Assembly: GCF_001687605.2 (NCBI RefSeq)
Contig: NZ_CP016539.2
Location: 2,820,501-2,884,500, forward strand
Source of the DNA: Planococcus plakortidis
Lineage (GTDB): Bacteria > Bacillota > Bacilli > Bacillales_A > Planococcaceae
Direction of reading: 5' to 3'
DNA: 64,000 nucleotides
The translations under genes and the position numbers were made by a program. The notes under the pieces are model-generated. The model was given only the letters and a program-made list of their open reading frames with translations, did not search any database and was not told the origin of the DNA. This document shows positions 53,634 to 61,456 of this stretch, one piece after another (position 1 is the first letter of the stretch; each line of letters begins with the position of its first letter).

Positions 53634-53655
53634 TTGTATAACTATTGTATAACTA
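53634..53655. promoter_or_regulatory. Putative LitR/CarH-type operator of the RND gene
   Basis: TTGTATAACTA occurs twice in exact tandem (53634-53644 and 53645-53655), an 11-bp period, on the plus strand. On the gene strand it covers TATACA/TACAAT -10 candidates, with TTGGCG about 16-18 bp upstream. The repeat matches those at 2889 and 44456. Confidence 0.65.
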
Positions 53656-53685
53656 CAAATCGGAAAGCGCCAATTTAAACGCTCG

Positions 53686-53713
53686 AAAACCGGCCAAAAA
53701 GATTGGCCGGTTT
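53686..53713 (-). terminator. Terminator of the 81-aa membrane protein gene
   Basis: An AAACCGGCCAA/TTGGCCGGTTT stem just past the stop codon. Confidence 0.8.
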
Positions 53714-53717
53714 CCGG

Positions 53718-53963
53718 TTAAACTTTTTCAGGGCGCCGCTGCTTGAAGAAGTAAGCGCCGATGAACAGCAAGAGCGGTGGCAAGATGCTCAATTTGAACA
53801 CCCAGCTGTCATCTCCCATGAAAATCAGGCCCATCGGCAAAAGTGATGCAAGCCCTCCCCAAAACAGCGCTTTCCACGATCGTTTCCAAACCCCGTACAA
53901 GCCGAGCAGCAATGCGGCAATCACCAGCGACCACAATAAGATCCCCATCAACAGGAAATCCAT
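53718..53963 (-). CDS. Small membrane protein of unknown function (81 aa)
   Basis: 81 aa with two or three hydrophobic segments: LLMGILLWSLVIAALLLGLY, ALFWGGLASLLPMGLIFMG and LSILPPLLLFIGAYFF, and a basic C-terminus (KQRRPEKV). I do not recognise a family. The ATG at 53963 is set by GGAGG 9 nt upstream; an ATG two codons earlier is too close to that site. It precedes the RND gene on the same strand, but a terminator and the RND promoter lie between. Confidence 0.7.
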   Translation of the reverse strand: MDFLLMGILLWSLVIAALLLGLYGVWKRSWKALFWGGLASLLPMGLIFMGDDSWVFKLSILPPLLLFIGAYFFKQRRPEKV

Positions 53964-54071
53964 CTCCATGCGCCTCCGTTCGGTTTTATACTTTAGTTAT
54001 ACCCCTTTTTTTAATAAAAATCATTCATCAAGAATACTTTTTATGCATTTTTATATAGGTATCTAGAAATG

Positions 54072-54105
54072 AAAAAGCTTCCACCGAAATTTTCGAGGGA
54101 AGCTT
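54072..54105 (-). terminator. Terminator of the TraB-family gene
   Basis: An AAGCTTCCCTCGAAAA/TTTCGGTGGAAGCTT stem is followed by T5 on the minus strand. Confidence 0.85.
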
Positions 54106-54116
54106 CATAAAGCGTT

Positions 54117-55298
54117 TTATAAGTTTTCGAAAAACAGGCGCAACACGTCTGCCCCGCCGATGAATGTGCCGAGCGAACTGCCGAGGTTGGTCAATACGAT
54201 GACGAGTAGGACGCGCGTCACTTTATTGTCCCAAAAGCCTTTGACCGTGAACACGTCTTTCGACAAGGTATCGAAATCCCCGACATTCGGCCGGCGGATA
54301 AACGCTTGTGTCAGCCCCGAAAACCAGCCGGCCGCAACGAGCGGATTGAGCGAGGAAATCGGCGCAGCGACAAAGGCGGTGAGGATCGCCAGCGGATGGC
54401 CGAACGCGACCGCGGCCCCGATTGCGGCAAGCGTGCCGTTCCACAGGATCCAGCTGACGGTTTGGTCCAAACCAGCCGCCGGGTTTGCATAGAAGGTGTA
54501 CGCGATAATGGACAAAATAATCGCCGGGATGGCCCAGCCGATGATCTTCGGCCATTTCGACTTCTTCGGCACTTCATTGAGCGCCTTTAAATCCTGCTCT
54601 TCGTGGATTTCGCGGGTAATGCCTGGAATGTGCGCGGCACCAAGCACCGCGACGACCTTGTCGCCGGGTGCTTCTTTGATCTTCTGCGCCAAATATTGGT
54701 CGCGTTCATCGATGAGCGGCTTCTTGATGCGGGGGAACGCTTTAGTGAAATCATCCATCACCGCGTTCAATGTATCCTGCTGCTTCATCTTCTCAAGTTC
54801 CTCTTCGGAAATCGATTCCTTGCTGAAAATGCTGAAGAACACGGAGGAAATGAGCTGGACCTTGCCCATCAGCCCGATATTGCCCCAGATACGCGAAAAC
54901 GTCACTTGGATATTGCGGTCGGCCAGGACCAGTTCCGCTCCGGTCTCTTGCGCGGAATGGATGCCCTGGATCATTTCCGAACCGGGCTTAATGCCGAACT
55001 GATCGGCCAGGCGGTTCTGGAACGAGGAAATGGCCAAGTTCATCAACAACAGGCTCGCTTTCTTGTCCTTGATGATCTTGAAGATATCGGTTTCTTTCCA
55101 TTTCTTGTCCTGCATGACCGAATCATAGCGCTGGGCGTCGAGTTCGATGCACACCGAATCCGGCCGTTCGCGCTCGACGACTTCCTTCACTTGCTCTGCG
55201 CTCCGTTTGGACACATGTGCTGTGCCGATCAAGATAAATTGTTTGCCGCCCACTTCGAGACGGGTGATATTGTCTTCCGTCATTATCTCTTCTGTCAT
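54117..55298 (-). CDS. TraB/PrgY family membrane protein
   Basis: 393 aa. The N-terminal 230 residues hold the TraB/GumN-type signature: LIGTAHVSKRSAEQV (GTAH), VCIELDAQRYDSV (E-L-D) and VVAVLGAAHIPGITREI. The last 160 residues have four or five membrane segments (PKIIGWAIPAIILSIIAY to VLLVIVLTNLGSSLGTFIGG). TraB proteins in enterococci shut down or degrade pheromone; related Tiki proteins are metalloproteases that use the same GX2H and Glu motifs. The target here is unknown. The ATG at 55298 has AAGGAAG 8 nt upstream. It is monocistronic. Confidence 0.88.
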   Translation of the reverse strand: MTEEIMTEDNITRLEVGGKQFILIGTAHVSKRSAEQVKEVVERERPDSVCIELDAQRYDSVMQDKKWKETDIFKIIKDKKASLLLMNLAISSFQNRLADQFGIKPGSEMIQGIHSAQETGAELVLADRNIQVTFSRIWGNIGLMGKVQLISSVFFSIFSKESISEEELEKMKQQDTLNAVMDDFTKAFPRIKKPLIDERDQYLAQKIKEAPGDKVVAVLGAAHIPGITREIHEEQDLKALNEVPKKSKWPKIIGWAIPAIILSIIAYTFYANPAAGLDQTVSWILWNGTLAAIGAAVAFGHPLAILTAFVAAPISSLNPLVAAGWFSGLTQAFIRRPNVGDFDTLSKDVFTVKGFWDNKVTRVLLVIVLTNLGSSLGTFIGGADVLRLFFENL

Positions 55299-55413
55299 GA
55301 GTGTACTTCCTTCATAGAATAGGATTTCTTCTTCATTCTTGATTCTCGATGAAAAAGACTGTCTATTCTTTATAATGAATCACCGAGCGCAAAATATCAA
55401 TCTTTTCGAAAGC

Positions 55414-56256
55414 TTACAAGTCCGGCGCATTGAACGTATTGCCGTCATTCAAATCACCGGCGCGGAAGCCTTTATAGAACCATTCCTTGCGCTGCTCGGA
55501 TGTGCCGTGGGTGAAACTCTCCGGCACGGCATAGCCGCGCGTCCTTTTCTGGATCGTATCGTCGCCGACTGCACTGGCCGCGGTCAACGCTTCCTCCAAA
55601 TCGCCTTCTTCAAGATAGCCCATGCCTTGAGCGTGATGCGCCCAGACACCGGATAAATAATCCGCCTGCAATTCCAGGCGCACCTGCAATTGATTGTATT
55701 CCGTCTCGCTCAGCTGGTTGCGCGCCTGTTGGACGTCCCCGAGCACGCCGAGCAAATTCTGCACGTGGTGGCCGACTTCATGCGCCACGACATACGCCAT
55801 CGCGAAATCACCGGGTGCGTTGAACTGGCGCTCGAGCTCGTCATAAAAGCTTAAATCGATGTATAATTTGGAATCCGCCGGGCAATAAAACGGTCCCGTC
55901 GCCGCTCCCGCCATGCCGCAAGCCGACTGGACACTTCCGGAAAACAGCACCAAGGTCGGCTCGACATATTCCATGCCTTCTTCGGCGAACACTTCGGCCC
56001 ATACTTCTTCCGTATCCGCGAGGACGACCGAGACGAAATCGGCCAGTTCTTCTTCCCGCTCGCTCGCCACATACGGCTCCGAACTGGATCCGCCTCCGCC
56101 ATCGCCGAGTATCGCTCCCGGGTCGCCCCCGAGAAACGTGATCAACAAGACGATCAGTAAGCCGCCGATCCCGCCCCCGGCCAGCACCGGCCCGCCGACA
56201 CCGCGCCCTCTCCTGTCTTCTACATTCCTGCTACCCGCTCGCCCTTTCCATTTCAT
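55414..56256 (-). CDS. YpfJ-type neutral zinc metallopeptidase
   Basis: 280 aa. A basic N-terminus (KWKGRAGSRNVEDRRGRG) and a Gly-rich membrane segment (VLAGGGIGGLLIVLLITFLG, residues about 24-43) anchor it. The outside domain has the Cys pair SACGMAG...FYCPAD, the zinc motif AYVVAHEVGHHVQNLLG (HEVGHH) and LELQADYLSGVWAHHA with the third ligand. It closes with HGTSEQRKEWFYKGF. These are marks of the YpfJ family, whose substrates are unknown. The ATG at 56256 has AGGGATTC nearby. It is monocistronic. Confidence 0.9.
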   Translation of the reverse strand: MKWKGRAGSRNVEDRRGRGVGGPVLAGGGIGGLLIVLLITFLGGDPGAILGDGGGGSSSEPYVASEREEELADFVSVVLADTEEVWAEVFAEEGMEYVEPTLVLFSGSVQSACGMAGAATGPFYCPADSKLYIDLSFYDELERQFNAPGDFAMAYVVAHEVGHHVQNLLGVLGDVQQARNQLSETEYNQLQVRLELQADYLSGVWAHHAQGMGYLEEGDLEEALTAASAVGDDTIQKRTRGYAVPESFTHGTSEQRKEWFYKGFRAGDLNDGNTFNAPDL

Positions 56257-56315
56257 AAAAGAATCCCTCTTTCCGCATCCATTTTTATTTAGCTATACCC
56301 GCTATAGCGGAAACT

Positions 56316-56912
56316 TTAATCCCATATGGGCAAACGGTAGACCAAAAACCGTTCACGTGGATCTTTCTCTTCGACCGGCAGTTCAATATCTTCAGCCAAT
56401 TCGAATGCGGTGCGCCGTTCCAGGAAATCGGTATATTCGACTGCAGGATAAAATAAGATCACTTCAACTTCCCGCGGATGGTCCGCCGCCGACTTTTGGA
56501 TCCTGTCCACTACACTCATGAACACCGGATCGGAAAACGGGTTGAAAAAATAAAACCAGCGATCTTGTGGATCGATTTCATAATCCTGCGCGTAAGCATT
56601 GATGAACTCGATATCAGCTTTCCCTCTATAGCGCTGCAAATTCCGGAGCGAGGCTTTATGCAGCGACGGGTCGACTTCCACTCCTGCCGACGGCGTCCCG
56701 AACAGGTGATGCGCGAAAAAGTTCAAGCGCCCTTTGCCGCTCCCGAAATCGACCAGCCTGCCCGTTCCTTTCAACGGATGTGCCTTGAACAATCGATCCA
56801 GCCACGCATAAGGCGTCACTTCAAACCGGTGCTCATGCAGCGATGCGTGGAAGCCCATCTGCTCGCCGCCGGTGTGGATATTCAATTTTCGGTCCATTCG
56901 ATGATCGTCCAT
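56316..56912 (-). CDS. Class I SAM-dependent methyltransferase-like protein
   Basis: 198 aa. The SAM-binding motif I is RLVDFGSGKGRLNFFA (residues about 51-66) and motif II ends in AGVEVDPSLHKASL; post-motif blocks are ADIEFINAYAQDYEI and WFYFFNPFSD, the latter at the position of the catalytic NPPF/DPPY segment. The target could be a nucleic acid, protein or small molecule and cannot be told. The N-terminal 40 residues (HTGGEQMGFHASLHEHRFEV) are probably part of the substrate site. The ATG at 56912 follows AAAGGAGGCAAGCAC. Confidence 0.8.
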   Translation of the reverse strand: MDDHRMDRKLNIHTGGEQMGFHASLHEHRFEVTPYAWLDRLFKAHPLKGTGRLVDFGSGKGRLNFFAHHLFGTPSAGVEVDPSLHKASLRNLQRYRGKADIEFINAYAQDYEIDPQDRWFYFFNPFSDPVFMSVVDRIQKSAADHPREVEVILFYPAVEYTDFLERRTAFELAEDIELPVEEKDPRERFLVYRLPIWD

Positions 56913-57063
56913 GTGCTTGCCTCCTTTGGTCTATTGGGAGCAGTTCAAGCCGTCGCTCTCCATTCCCACATTTTACAAAATTAAAAATGCTTTTTCTCTT
57001 GCCTTTCCCATTTCTTTCTGTTATATTACAGCTAATTCAATAATTTCTTGCTTCCTTAGCGGA

Positions 57064-57235
57064 GCGAGGATAGAGGCGCAAAAACCATCAGTACGCAATC
57101 CGAGGAGTATGGGCTCTTAGGACGATTGCCGAAAGGGGGATTTGCCGAAGCGGCAGGATGCTCATATTCCTGTGCGCTGGTTCTGCACTGAAGAAGTGCC
57201 GGACTGTCATATAGGAAACTATATGGAGGGCTATC
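57064..57235 (+). promoter_or_regulatory. Lysine riboswitch (L box) aptamer
   Basis: Conserved L-box elements appear in order: GATAGAGGCGCA (57070-57080), CAGTA, GCCGAAAGGGGGA, TTGCCGAAGCGG, GCTGG near 57176, CTGTCA, and the closing GGAGGGCTATC ending at 57235, which pairs with the 5' GAGGATAG side. Lysine binding should favour the terminator at 57274 and switch off dapA. Confidence 0.92.
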
Positions 57236-57273
57236 TGACGAACAGGAACGATTGGTAAACATTGTTTCTAACG

Positions 57274-57303
57274 GCAGCAACGGGCCCCCGTTGCTGCTTT
57301 TTT
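57274..57303 (+). terminator. Riboswitch-controlled terminator before dapA
   Basis: A GCAGCAACGGG/CCCGTTGCTGC stem is followed by T6, 65 bp before the dapA start. Confidence 0.9.
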
Positions 57304-57367
57304 GTTTACTCCGGACCGGCCCCCACCTCTAATTTTTGAAAAAAACTTAGAAAAGGGTGTGTTCTCT

Positions 57368-58258
57368 ATGAAATTCGGTCAAGTGATCACTGCGATGGCG
57401 ACGCCATTCGACGCAAACGGTGAAATCGATTTTCAGGCAACAACAAATCTCGTGGAACATCTTATCAATAACGGTTCGGACGGCATCGTCGTCGCCGGGA
57501 CGACCGGCGAATCGCCGACTTTGTCGACAGACGAAAAAGTGGCGCTGTTCGTCCACGTCGTCACTGTGGCGGACGGGCGCGCGAAAATCATCGCGGGCAC
57601 CGGCTCGAACAACACGCGGGCATCCGTCGCCTTGACTCAGCAAGCGGAACAAGCGGGCGTCGACGGCATCATGCTTGTCACTCCTTACTATAACAAACCG
57701 TCTCAAGAAGGCATGTACCGCCATTTTGAAGCGATCGCAAACGCGACGACGCTTCCGGTCATGCTCTATAACATCCCGGGCCGCAGCGTCGTCAATCTGT
57801 CGGTCGATACCATCGTCCGCCTGTCGCTGATCGATAATATCACCTGCGTAAAAGAAGCAAGCGGCGATCTGGATGCCGCTTCCGAAATCATCGAGCGCAC
57901 AAGCAGTGACTTCGCCGTCTACAGCGGCGACGACAGCCTGACCTTGCCGATGCTTTCTGTCGGCGGGACTGGAATCGTTTCGGTTGCAGCGCACATCATC
58001 GGCAATGAAATGCAGGAAATGATCAAATTGTTCCGCACAGGCGATACAGTTGGCGCTGCGGCGCTTCACCGCAAATTGCTGCCGACGATGAAAGCATTGT
58101 TCGCGGCACCGAGCCCGAGCCCTGTCAAAGCGGCGCTCAACCTATCGGGCGTACCGGTCGGCGGCGTGCGTTTGCCGATGCTCGCGTTGACTGAGGAAGA
58201 AACTGCCACCTTGCAGCAATTCCTGCCATCCCCTAAACAGGCCGCCGTCACCAATTAA
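57368..58258 (+). CDS. dapA: 4-hydroxy-tetrahydrodipicolinate synthase DapA
   Basis: A 296-aa (beta/alpha)8 aldolase that condenses pyruvate and aspartate semialdehyde in the lysine/diaminopimelate pathway. Seen: VITAMATPFDANGEID, the pyruvate-loop VVAGTTGESPTLS, the catalytic Tyr in YYNKPSQEGMY, NIPGRSVVNL with its Arg, and the Schiff-base Lys in CVKEASGDLD. The ATG at 57368 has AAAAGGGTG upstream; the frame is open farther 5' into the riboswitch, without a start. The gene stands alone after a lysine riboswitch, so it is feedback-regulated by lysine at the RNA level. Confidence 0.97.
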   Translation: MKFGQVITAMATPFDANGEIDFQATTNLVEHLINNGSDGIVVAGTTGESPTLSTDEKVALFVHVVTVADGRAKIIAGTGSNNTRASVALTQQAEQAGVDGIMLVTPYYNKPSQEGMYRHFEAIANATTLPVMLYNIPGRSVVNLSVDTIVRLSLIDNITCVKEASGDLDAASEIIERTSSDFAVYSGDDSLTLPMLSVGGTGIVSVAAHIIGNEMQEMIKLFRTGDTVGAAALHRKLLPTMKALFAAPSPSPVKAALNLSGVPVGGVRLPMLALTEEETATLQQFLPSPKQAAVTN

Positions 58259-58303
58259 AAAAGCTTCGCAGCCCTTTAAAACAGGGACTGCGAAGCTTTT
58301 TTT
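58257..58303. terminator. Bidirectional terminator (dapA / RsbR-like gene)
   Basis: AAAAAAGCTTCGCAG pairs with CTGCGAAGCTTTTTTT between the convergent stops. Confidence 0.9.
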
Positions 58304-59138
58304 AATTGTATACTTCTTCCAGCGCGCGCTTCAAGCTCCCGCCAATGCGTAAGGTCCGGACATCGATGCCAAGGGAAGTCAATGACTGTGCCGTCTCCGG
58401 GCGGATACCTGTCAACACGCATTCGACGCCGATCAGCTCGAGCGACTGGATGATTTTCAGGATCTGTTCAGCTACCATCGTGTCGACGCGAATGACCCCT
58501 GATAAATCGAGAAGCAAGGTAGTGATCTTCAATTCGCTCGCAGACAGCAGCGTGCGCTCGAGAATATAGTGTGCACGGTCAATTTCAACGCTCCCGATCA
58601 GCGGCAAAATGGCGACTGAATCACTGATCGGGACGACAGGCGCCGATAATTCCAGAAATTCCTGGCGCGCTGCAGCCAGCTTGTTCTGGTACGAAACCGT
58701 ATAGGCATGCATGTAGGCGTAGGTGGCATGGTCCAGAAGCGCATGCAATAATTCCGCCGCATCATAGGTTATTTCCGGGGAAATATCCAAACGGCGGCCT
58801 TCGCTTTTGATCAGCGTGGCCAGATGCTTCCGGTATAAACCGGTTTCTTCCAATGCCGTATCCAATGTCATGCCTTGCTCCAGAAAGAAATTCCCCGTGG
58901 CATTGCCCCATTGCGTAATGACAGCCATGTTCTTCGCTTCATTGCAGCTGTCCTGCATCGCCTTCCCAAGCAATTCGATGAAACGGGCGCGCTCTTCCAA
59001 TACCAGTTCCGAGAACTCCCTTTTTTCTTCCACCATCTCCTCCGGCAAGGCCGACTGCCGTTCTTCCTGGATCAATTGCGCAATCATGTATTTATCTTCT
59101 TCCACTCGTTTACCGAATAAAGCCATTTCTTTTTCCAT
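58302..59138 (-). CDS. RsbR-like stressosome protein (STAS domain)
   Basis: 278 aa. The C-terminal STAS domain (VVPISDSVAILPLIGSVEID onwards) has the phosphorylatable Thr of the RsbR family in DLSGVIRVDTMVAEQIL and the following ECVLTGIRPETAQSLTSLGID. The N-terminal half is a helical, globin-like or coiled region (LVLEERARFIELLGKAMQDS, MTLDTALEETGLYRKHLATL) with the TYDAAELLHALLD stretch. RsbR paralogues form stressosomes that release RsbT and activate sigma-B. No rsbS/T lie adjacent, so it is probably an extra input subunit. The ATG at 59138 follows GGAGGTTCCA. A perfect dyad sits beside its promoter. Confidence 0.88.
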   Translation of the reverse strand: MEKEMALFGKRVEEDKYMIAQLIQEERQSALPEEMVEEKREFSELVLEERARFIELLGKAMQDSCNEAKNMAVITQWGNATGNFFLEQGMTLDTALEETGLYRKHLATLIKSEGRRLDISPEITYDAAELLHALLDHATYAYMHAYTVSYQNKLAAARQEFLELSAPVVPISDSVAILPLIGSVEIDRAHYILERTLLSASELKITTLLLDLSGVIRVDTMVAEQILKIIQSLELIGVECVLTGIRPETAQSLTSLGIDVRTLRIGGSLKRALEEVYN

Positions 59139-59194
59139 TGGAACCTCCATCAATTGCTGCTTGCTTGATTTGCCATAACAGATTCATTATACCC

Positions 59195-59213
59195 ATTTCT
59201 TGATACAAGAAAT
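59195..59213. promoter_or_regulatory. Perfect palindrome next to the RsbR-like gene promoter
   Basis: ATTTCTTG-ATA-CAAGAAAT has 8-bp arms. On the gene strand it is followed directly by GGGTATAAT, a good -10 for sigma-A (TATAAT) and at the same time a sigma-B-like GGGTAT. The dyad covers the spacer, as a repressor site would. Confidence 0.5.
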
Positions 59214-59234
59214 AGCGAATTGATTTTTTGGGAC

Positions 59235-59266
59235 AAAAAAACCTGCCAAATGGCAGGAATTTTTTG
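59235..59266 (-). terminator. Terminator of the CWB2 gene
   Basis: A CCTGCCATTTGGCAGG hairpin is followed by seven T on the minus strand. Confidence 0.85.
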
Positions 59267-59268
59267 TC

Positions 59269-60294
59269 TTATTTTGCGAATAGCTTTTTCAATGTATCAG
59301 ATGAAACGGCTTTTTCTCCACCAAGGATCGTGTAGTACGTATCTTCTGTTGAGTAATCGACGATTTGTTCTTTAGAAGCCGCAGTCGGGTTTGCCGCAGT
59401 CAAGACAAGCGGAGCCGGAAACAGTGAAGCGAGTGCACTGCCGGATAAAGCATCCGGGAAGTTGGTTCCTGTCGAGACGAAAACATCATACACCTCTTCG
59501 AAAACGCCAGCTTCGAACATGAAATCATTGATTGCCTGGTTCGTGTCGTAGCGGCTGACACCTGCAAGGCGCATCGGCTCTTCCGTGAACAACGCTTCCA
59601 CTGAAGGGGCAACAGCTTTTTCGCCGCCGATGATAAATGGCCATGTCGGCTGGTTGGCTTCGATATAGTCTGCAACTACCGCAGGGACAGCTCCAGATGC
59701 AGGCACCAGAAGGATCGGTTCTTCAATGTATCCTGCTGCAGGGGAAATCGACAAAGAATCGGCAAAGTTTGCGCCAGTCGTAACGAATAATGACCCGTCC
59801 ATTCCTAGTTCTTCAGCTATTTTCACAGCAGTCTCATAGCGGCTCTTCCCGCTGATGCGGTCTACTGTAATGCCAAGCTTCGCGATTTCGTTTTGGACTT
59901 TTTCGGAGATCGCTCCCGTACCGCCAATCAAAATAACATTTTTCGCGCCCAGACGCTTGAGTTCATCCGCGAATCCTGCAGGCAAAGAATCTTTTTTCGT
60001 CAAAAGCAGCGGTGCATAATAAGAAGATGCCAGCGGAGTAGCTGCCAGTGCATCCGGGAAGTCAGCGCCTGTTGCAACGACTACCGTTTCCGCCTCTCCA
60101 TCTTCCCAGCCTTCCCACGAAACTTCCAGGCTTGTCTGGTAGCGGTCGCTGCCAAAAATGCGGTAGGAGTTATCTTCTGTAAGTGTGGCTGCAGAAGCTG
60201 CCCCCGTCGGTAAAACTGCTCCAAGAGCCAATGCTGCAGCCAATGCCGCAGTCGTCAAAACTTTGCCGTGAATCATCTTTAATCGTTTCCCCAT
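59269..60294 (-). CDS. Secreted protein with three CWB2 cell-wall-binding repeats
   Basis: 341 aa. A signal peptide (VLTTAALAAALALGAVLPTG, cleavage near ASAA) is followed by three cell-wall-binding repeat 2 units of about 95 residues, each with R-x-x-G-x-x-R-Y-x-T near the start (YRIFGSDRYQTSLE, DRISGKSRYETAVK, RLAGVSRYDTNQA), GANFADSLS/GTNFPDALS in the middle and a closing I-G-G (ILIGGTGAIS, FIIGGEKAVA, TILGGEKAVS). CWB2 repeats bind anionic wall polymers. No catalytic domain is attached, so the whole protein is a wall binder or surface-layer-like part. Start uncertain: ATG 60294 or ATG 60276, which has GGGGAA upstream. Confidence 0.9.
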   Translation of the reverse strand: MGKRLKMIHGKVLTTAALAAALALGAVLPTGAASAATLTEDNSYRIFGSDRYQTSLEVSWEGWEDGEAETVVVATGADFPDALAATPLASSYYAPLLLTKKDSLPAGFADELKRLGAKNVILIGGTGAISEKVQNEIAKLGITVDRISGKSRYETAVKIAEELGMDGSLFVTTGANFADSLSISPAAGYIEEPILLVPASGAVPAVVADYIEANQPTWPFIIGGEKAVAPSVEALFTEEPMRLAGVSRYDTNQAINDFMFEAGVFEEVYDVFVSTGTNFPDALSGSALASLFPAPLVLTAANPTAASKEQIVDYSTEDTYYTILGGEKAVSSDTLKKLFAK

Positions 60295-60495
60295 TCTGTA
60301 ATGTATTCATTTCTTTTCCAATTATATGATATTTTACGAACATTACAATAGGGTTACGAAAATATATTTTAGTAGGCATAAACACCTTTCTCTGAATGTT
60401 CCTTTTTGCAGTAATCCATTACCTCCATATATTCTTTTTCATTCGTAAGTTCTCCTCTCCCCGTTGCCACACCCTGGCATCAAGCTCCGTACAAG

Positions 60496-60522
60496 GTTTA
60501 TGACTCCTCATCTCCCGGGTAC
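60496..60522 (+). promoter_or_regulatory. Likely sigma-B promoter of the YsnF-like gene
   Basis: GTTTAT, a 15-bp spacer and GGGTAC match the sigma-B consensus (GTTTAA-N12-15-GGGTAT) at 10 of 12 positions, about 50 bp before the start codon. The rest of the 60295-60495 gap shows no gene. Confidence 0.6.
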
Positions 60523-60575
60523 ATAAGCCATAACGCAGACACGGCAAAACATTGAGGTTACAGGAGGAAGTTATT

Positions 60576-61406
60576 ATGCAAAAACATGGCCATAAATTGA
60601 TCGGCACATTCGATGTGCAGGCGGAAGTGATCCACGAGATCGGTGAATTGAAAGCACAGGGATATAAAGAAGAAGATATGTACGTCGTCGCTCTGAACGG
60701 CCAGCAACTGCAAATGGTGCAGGGGCAGACGGACGTTCACTTGAATACGGATAAAGGCGATTTCATGGATAAGTTCAAATCGTTCATTTCAGGGGAAGAC
60801 CCGACCAAGGACGCGCTGAAGCAGATGGGCCTCTCCGATTCGGAAGCCGATGAGTATTACAAGCAAGTCCAAAGCGGCAAGCTCGTGCTTTATGTCGATA
60901 GCGAATACGGGATGAATTACCAGAATTTCGATGCCGCAGCAGCCAGCTTATCCGGAAACAAGCATTCGCCTGATGGCCGACACTTAAGCGACACACCCGA
61001 TTTGGAAGATGAACGGAAGATGGAACTGCACGAAGAGCGCCTCGCGGTCGACAAGGACTGGGTCGAGACTGGGAGTATCGACATCCGTAAGAAAACAGTC
61101 GAAGAACAGCAGGAGCTCGAAGTTCCATATGAACGGGAAGAAGCCGAAGTCGAACGCCGTCCCGTCAACCAGGAGCTGGCGGATTATGAATCCAGCGGCC
61201 ATTCCGCCGAGCCTTACGAAAAAGACGGGCTCTGGCACATTCCCGTGATCGAAGAACGCCTGGAAGTCCGCAAAGTGAAATACGTCAGCGAAGAGATCAT
61301 CGTCCATAAACGCAAAGTCCAGGAAACGAAGCATATCAGCGAGACGGTGCAGCGGGAGACCGTCGATATCGACGAGAACAATGTCCAGCGCTACGAAAAG
61401 CCATAA
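60576..61406 (+). CDS. General stress protein: YflT/GS17M-like N-terminus with YsnF (DUF2382) domain
   Basis: 276 aa. The N-terminal 110 residues (HKLIGTFDVQAEVIHEIGEL, GYKEEDMYVVALNGQ, then GLSDSEADEYYKQVQSGKLV) have the fold pattern of heat-induced YflT/general stress protein 17M. The C-terminal 130 residues are a YsnF/AvaK DUF2382 domain: ERKMELHEERLAVDKDWVET, RKKTVEEQQELEVPYEREE and IPVIEERLEVRKVKYVSEEI. Members are stress-induced with unknown biochemical role. The ATG at 60576 follows AGGAGGAAGTTATT. A good sigma-B promoter supports stress control. It is monocistronic with a strong terminator. Confidence 0.88.
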   Translation: MQKHGHKLIGTFDVQAEVIHEIGELKAQGYKEEDMYVVALNGQQLQMVQGQTDVHLNTDKGDFMDKFKSFISGEDPTKDALKQMGLSDSEADEYYKQVQSGKLVLYVDSEYGMNYQNFDAAAASLSGNKHSPDGRHLSDTPDLEDERKMELHEERLAVDKDWVETGSIDIRKKTVEEQQELEVPYEREEAEVERRPVNQELADYESSGHSAEPYEKDGLWHIPVIEERLEVRKVKYVSEEIIVHKRKVQETKHISETVQRETVDIDENNVQRYEKP

Positions 61407-61411
61407 ATACG

Positions 61412-61446
61412 AAAAAGGCGATCCCGTTTTTTGGGGATCGCCTTTT
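61412..61446 (+). terminator. Terminator of the YsnF-like gene
   Basis: An AAAAAGGCGATCCC/GGGATCGCCTTTT stem; it also faces the convergent gene. Confidence 0.9.
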
Positions 61447-61456
61447 GCCTATTCGA

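Noticed and set aside
57056-57280. 74-codon frame on the minus strand
   Set aside because: It falls on the lysine riboswitch, which explains the conserved sequence.
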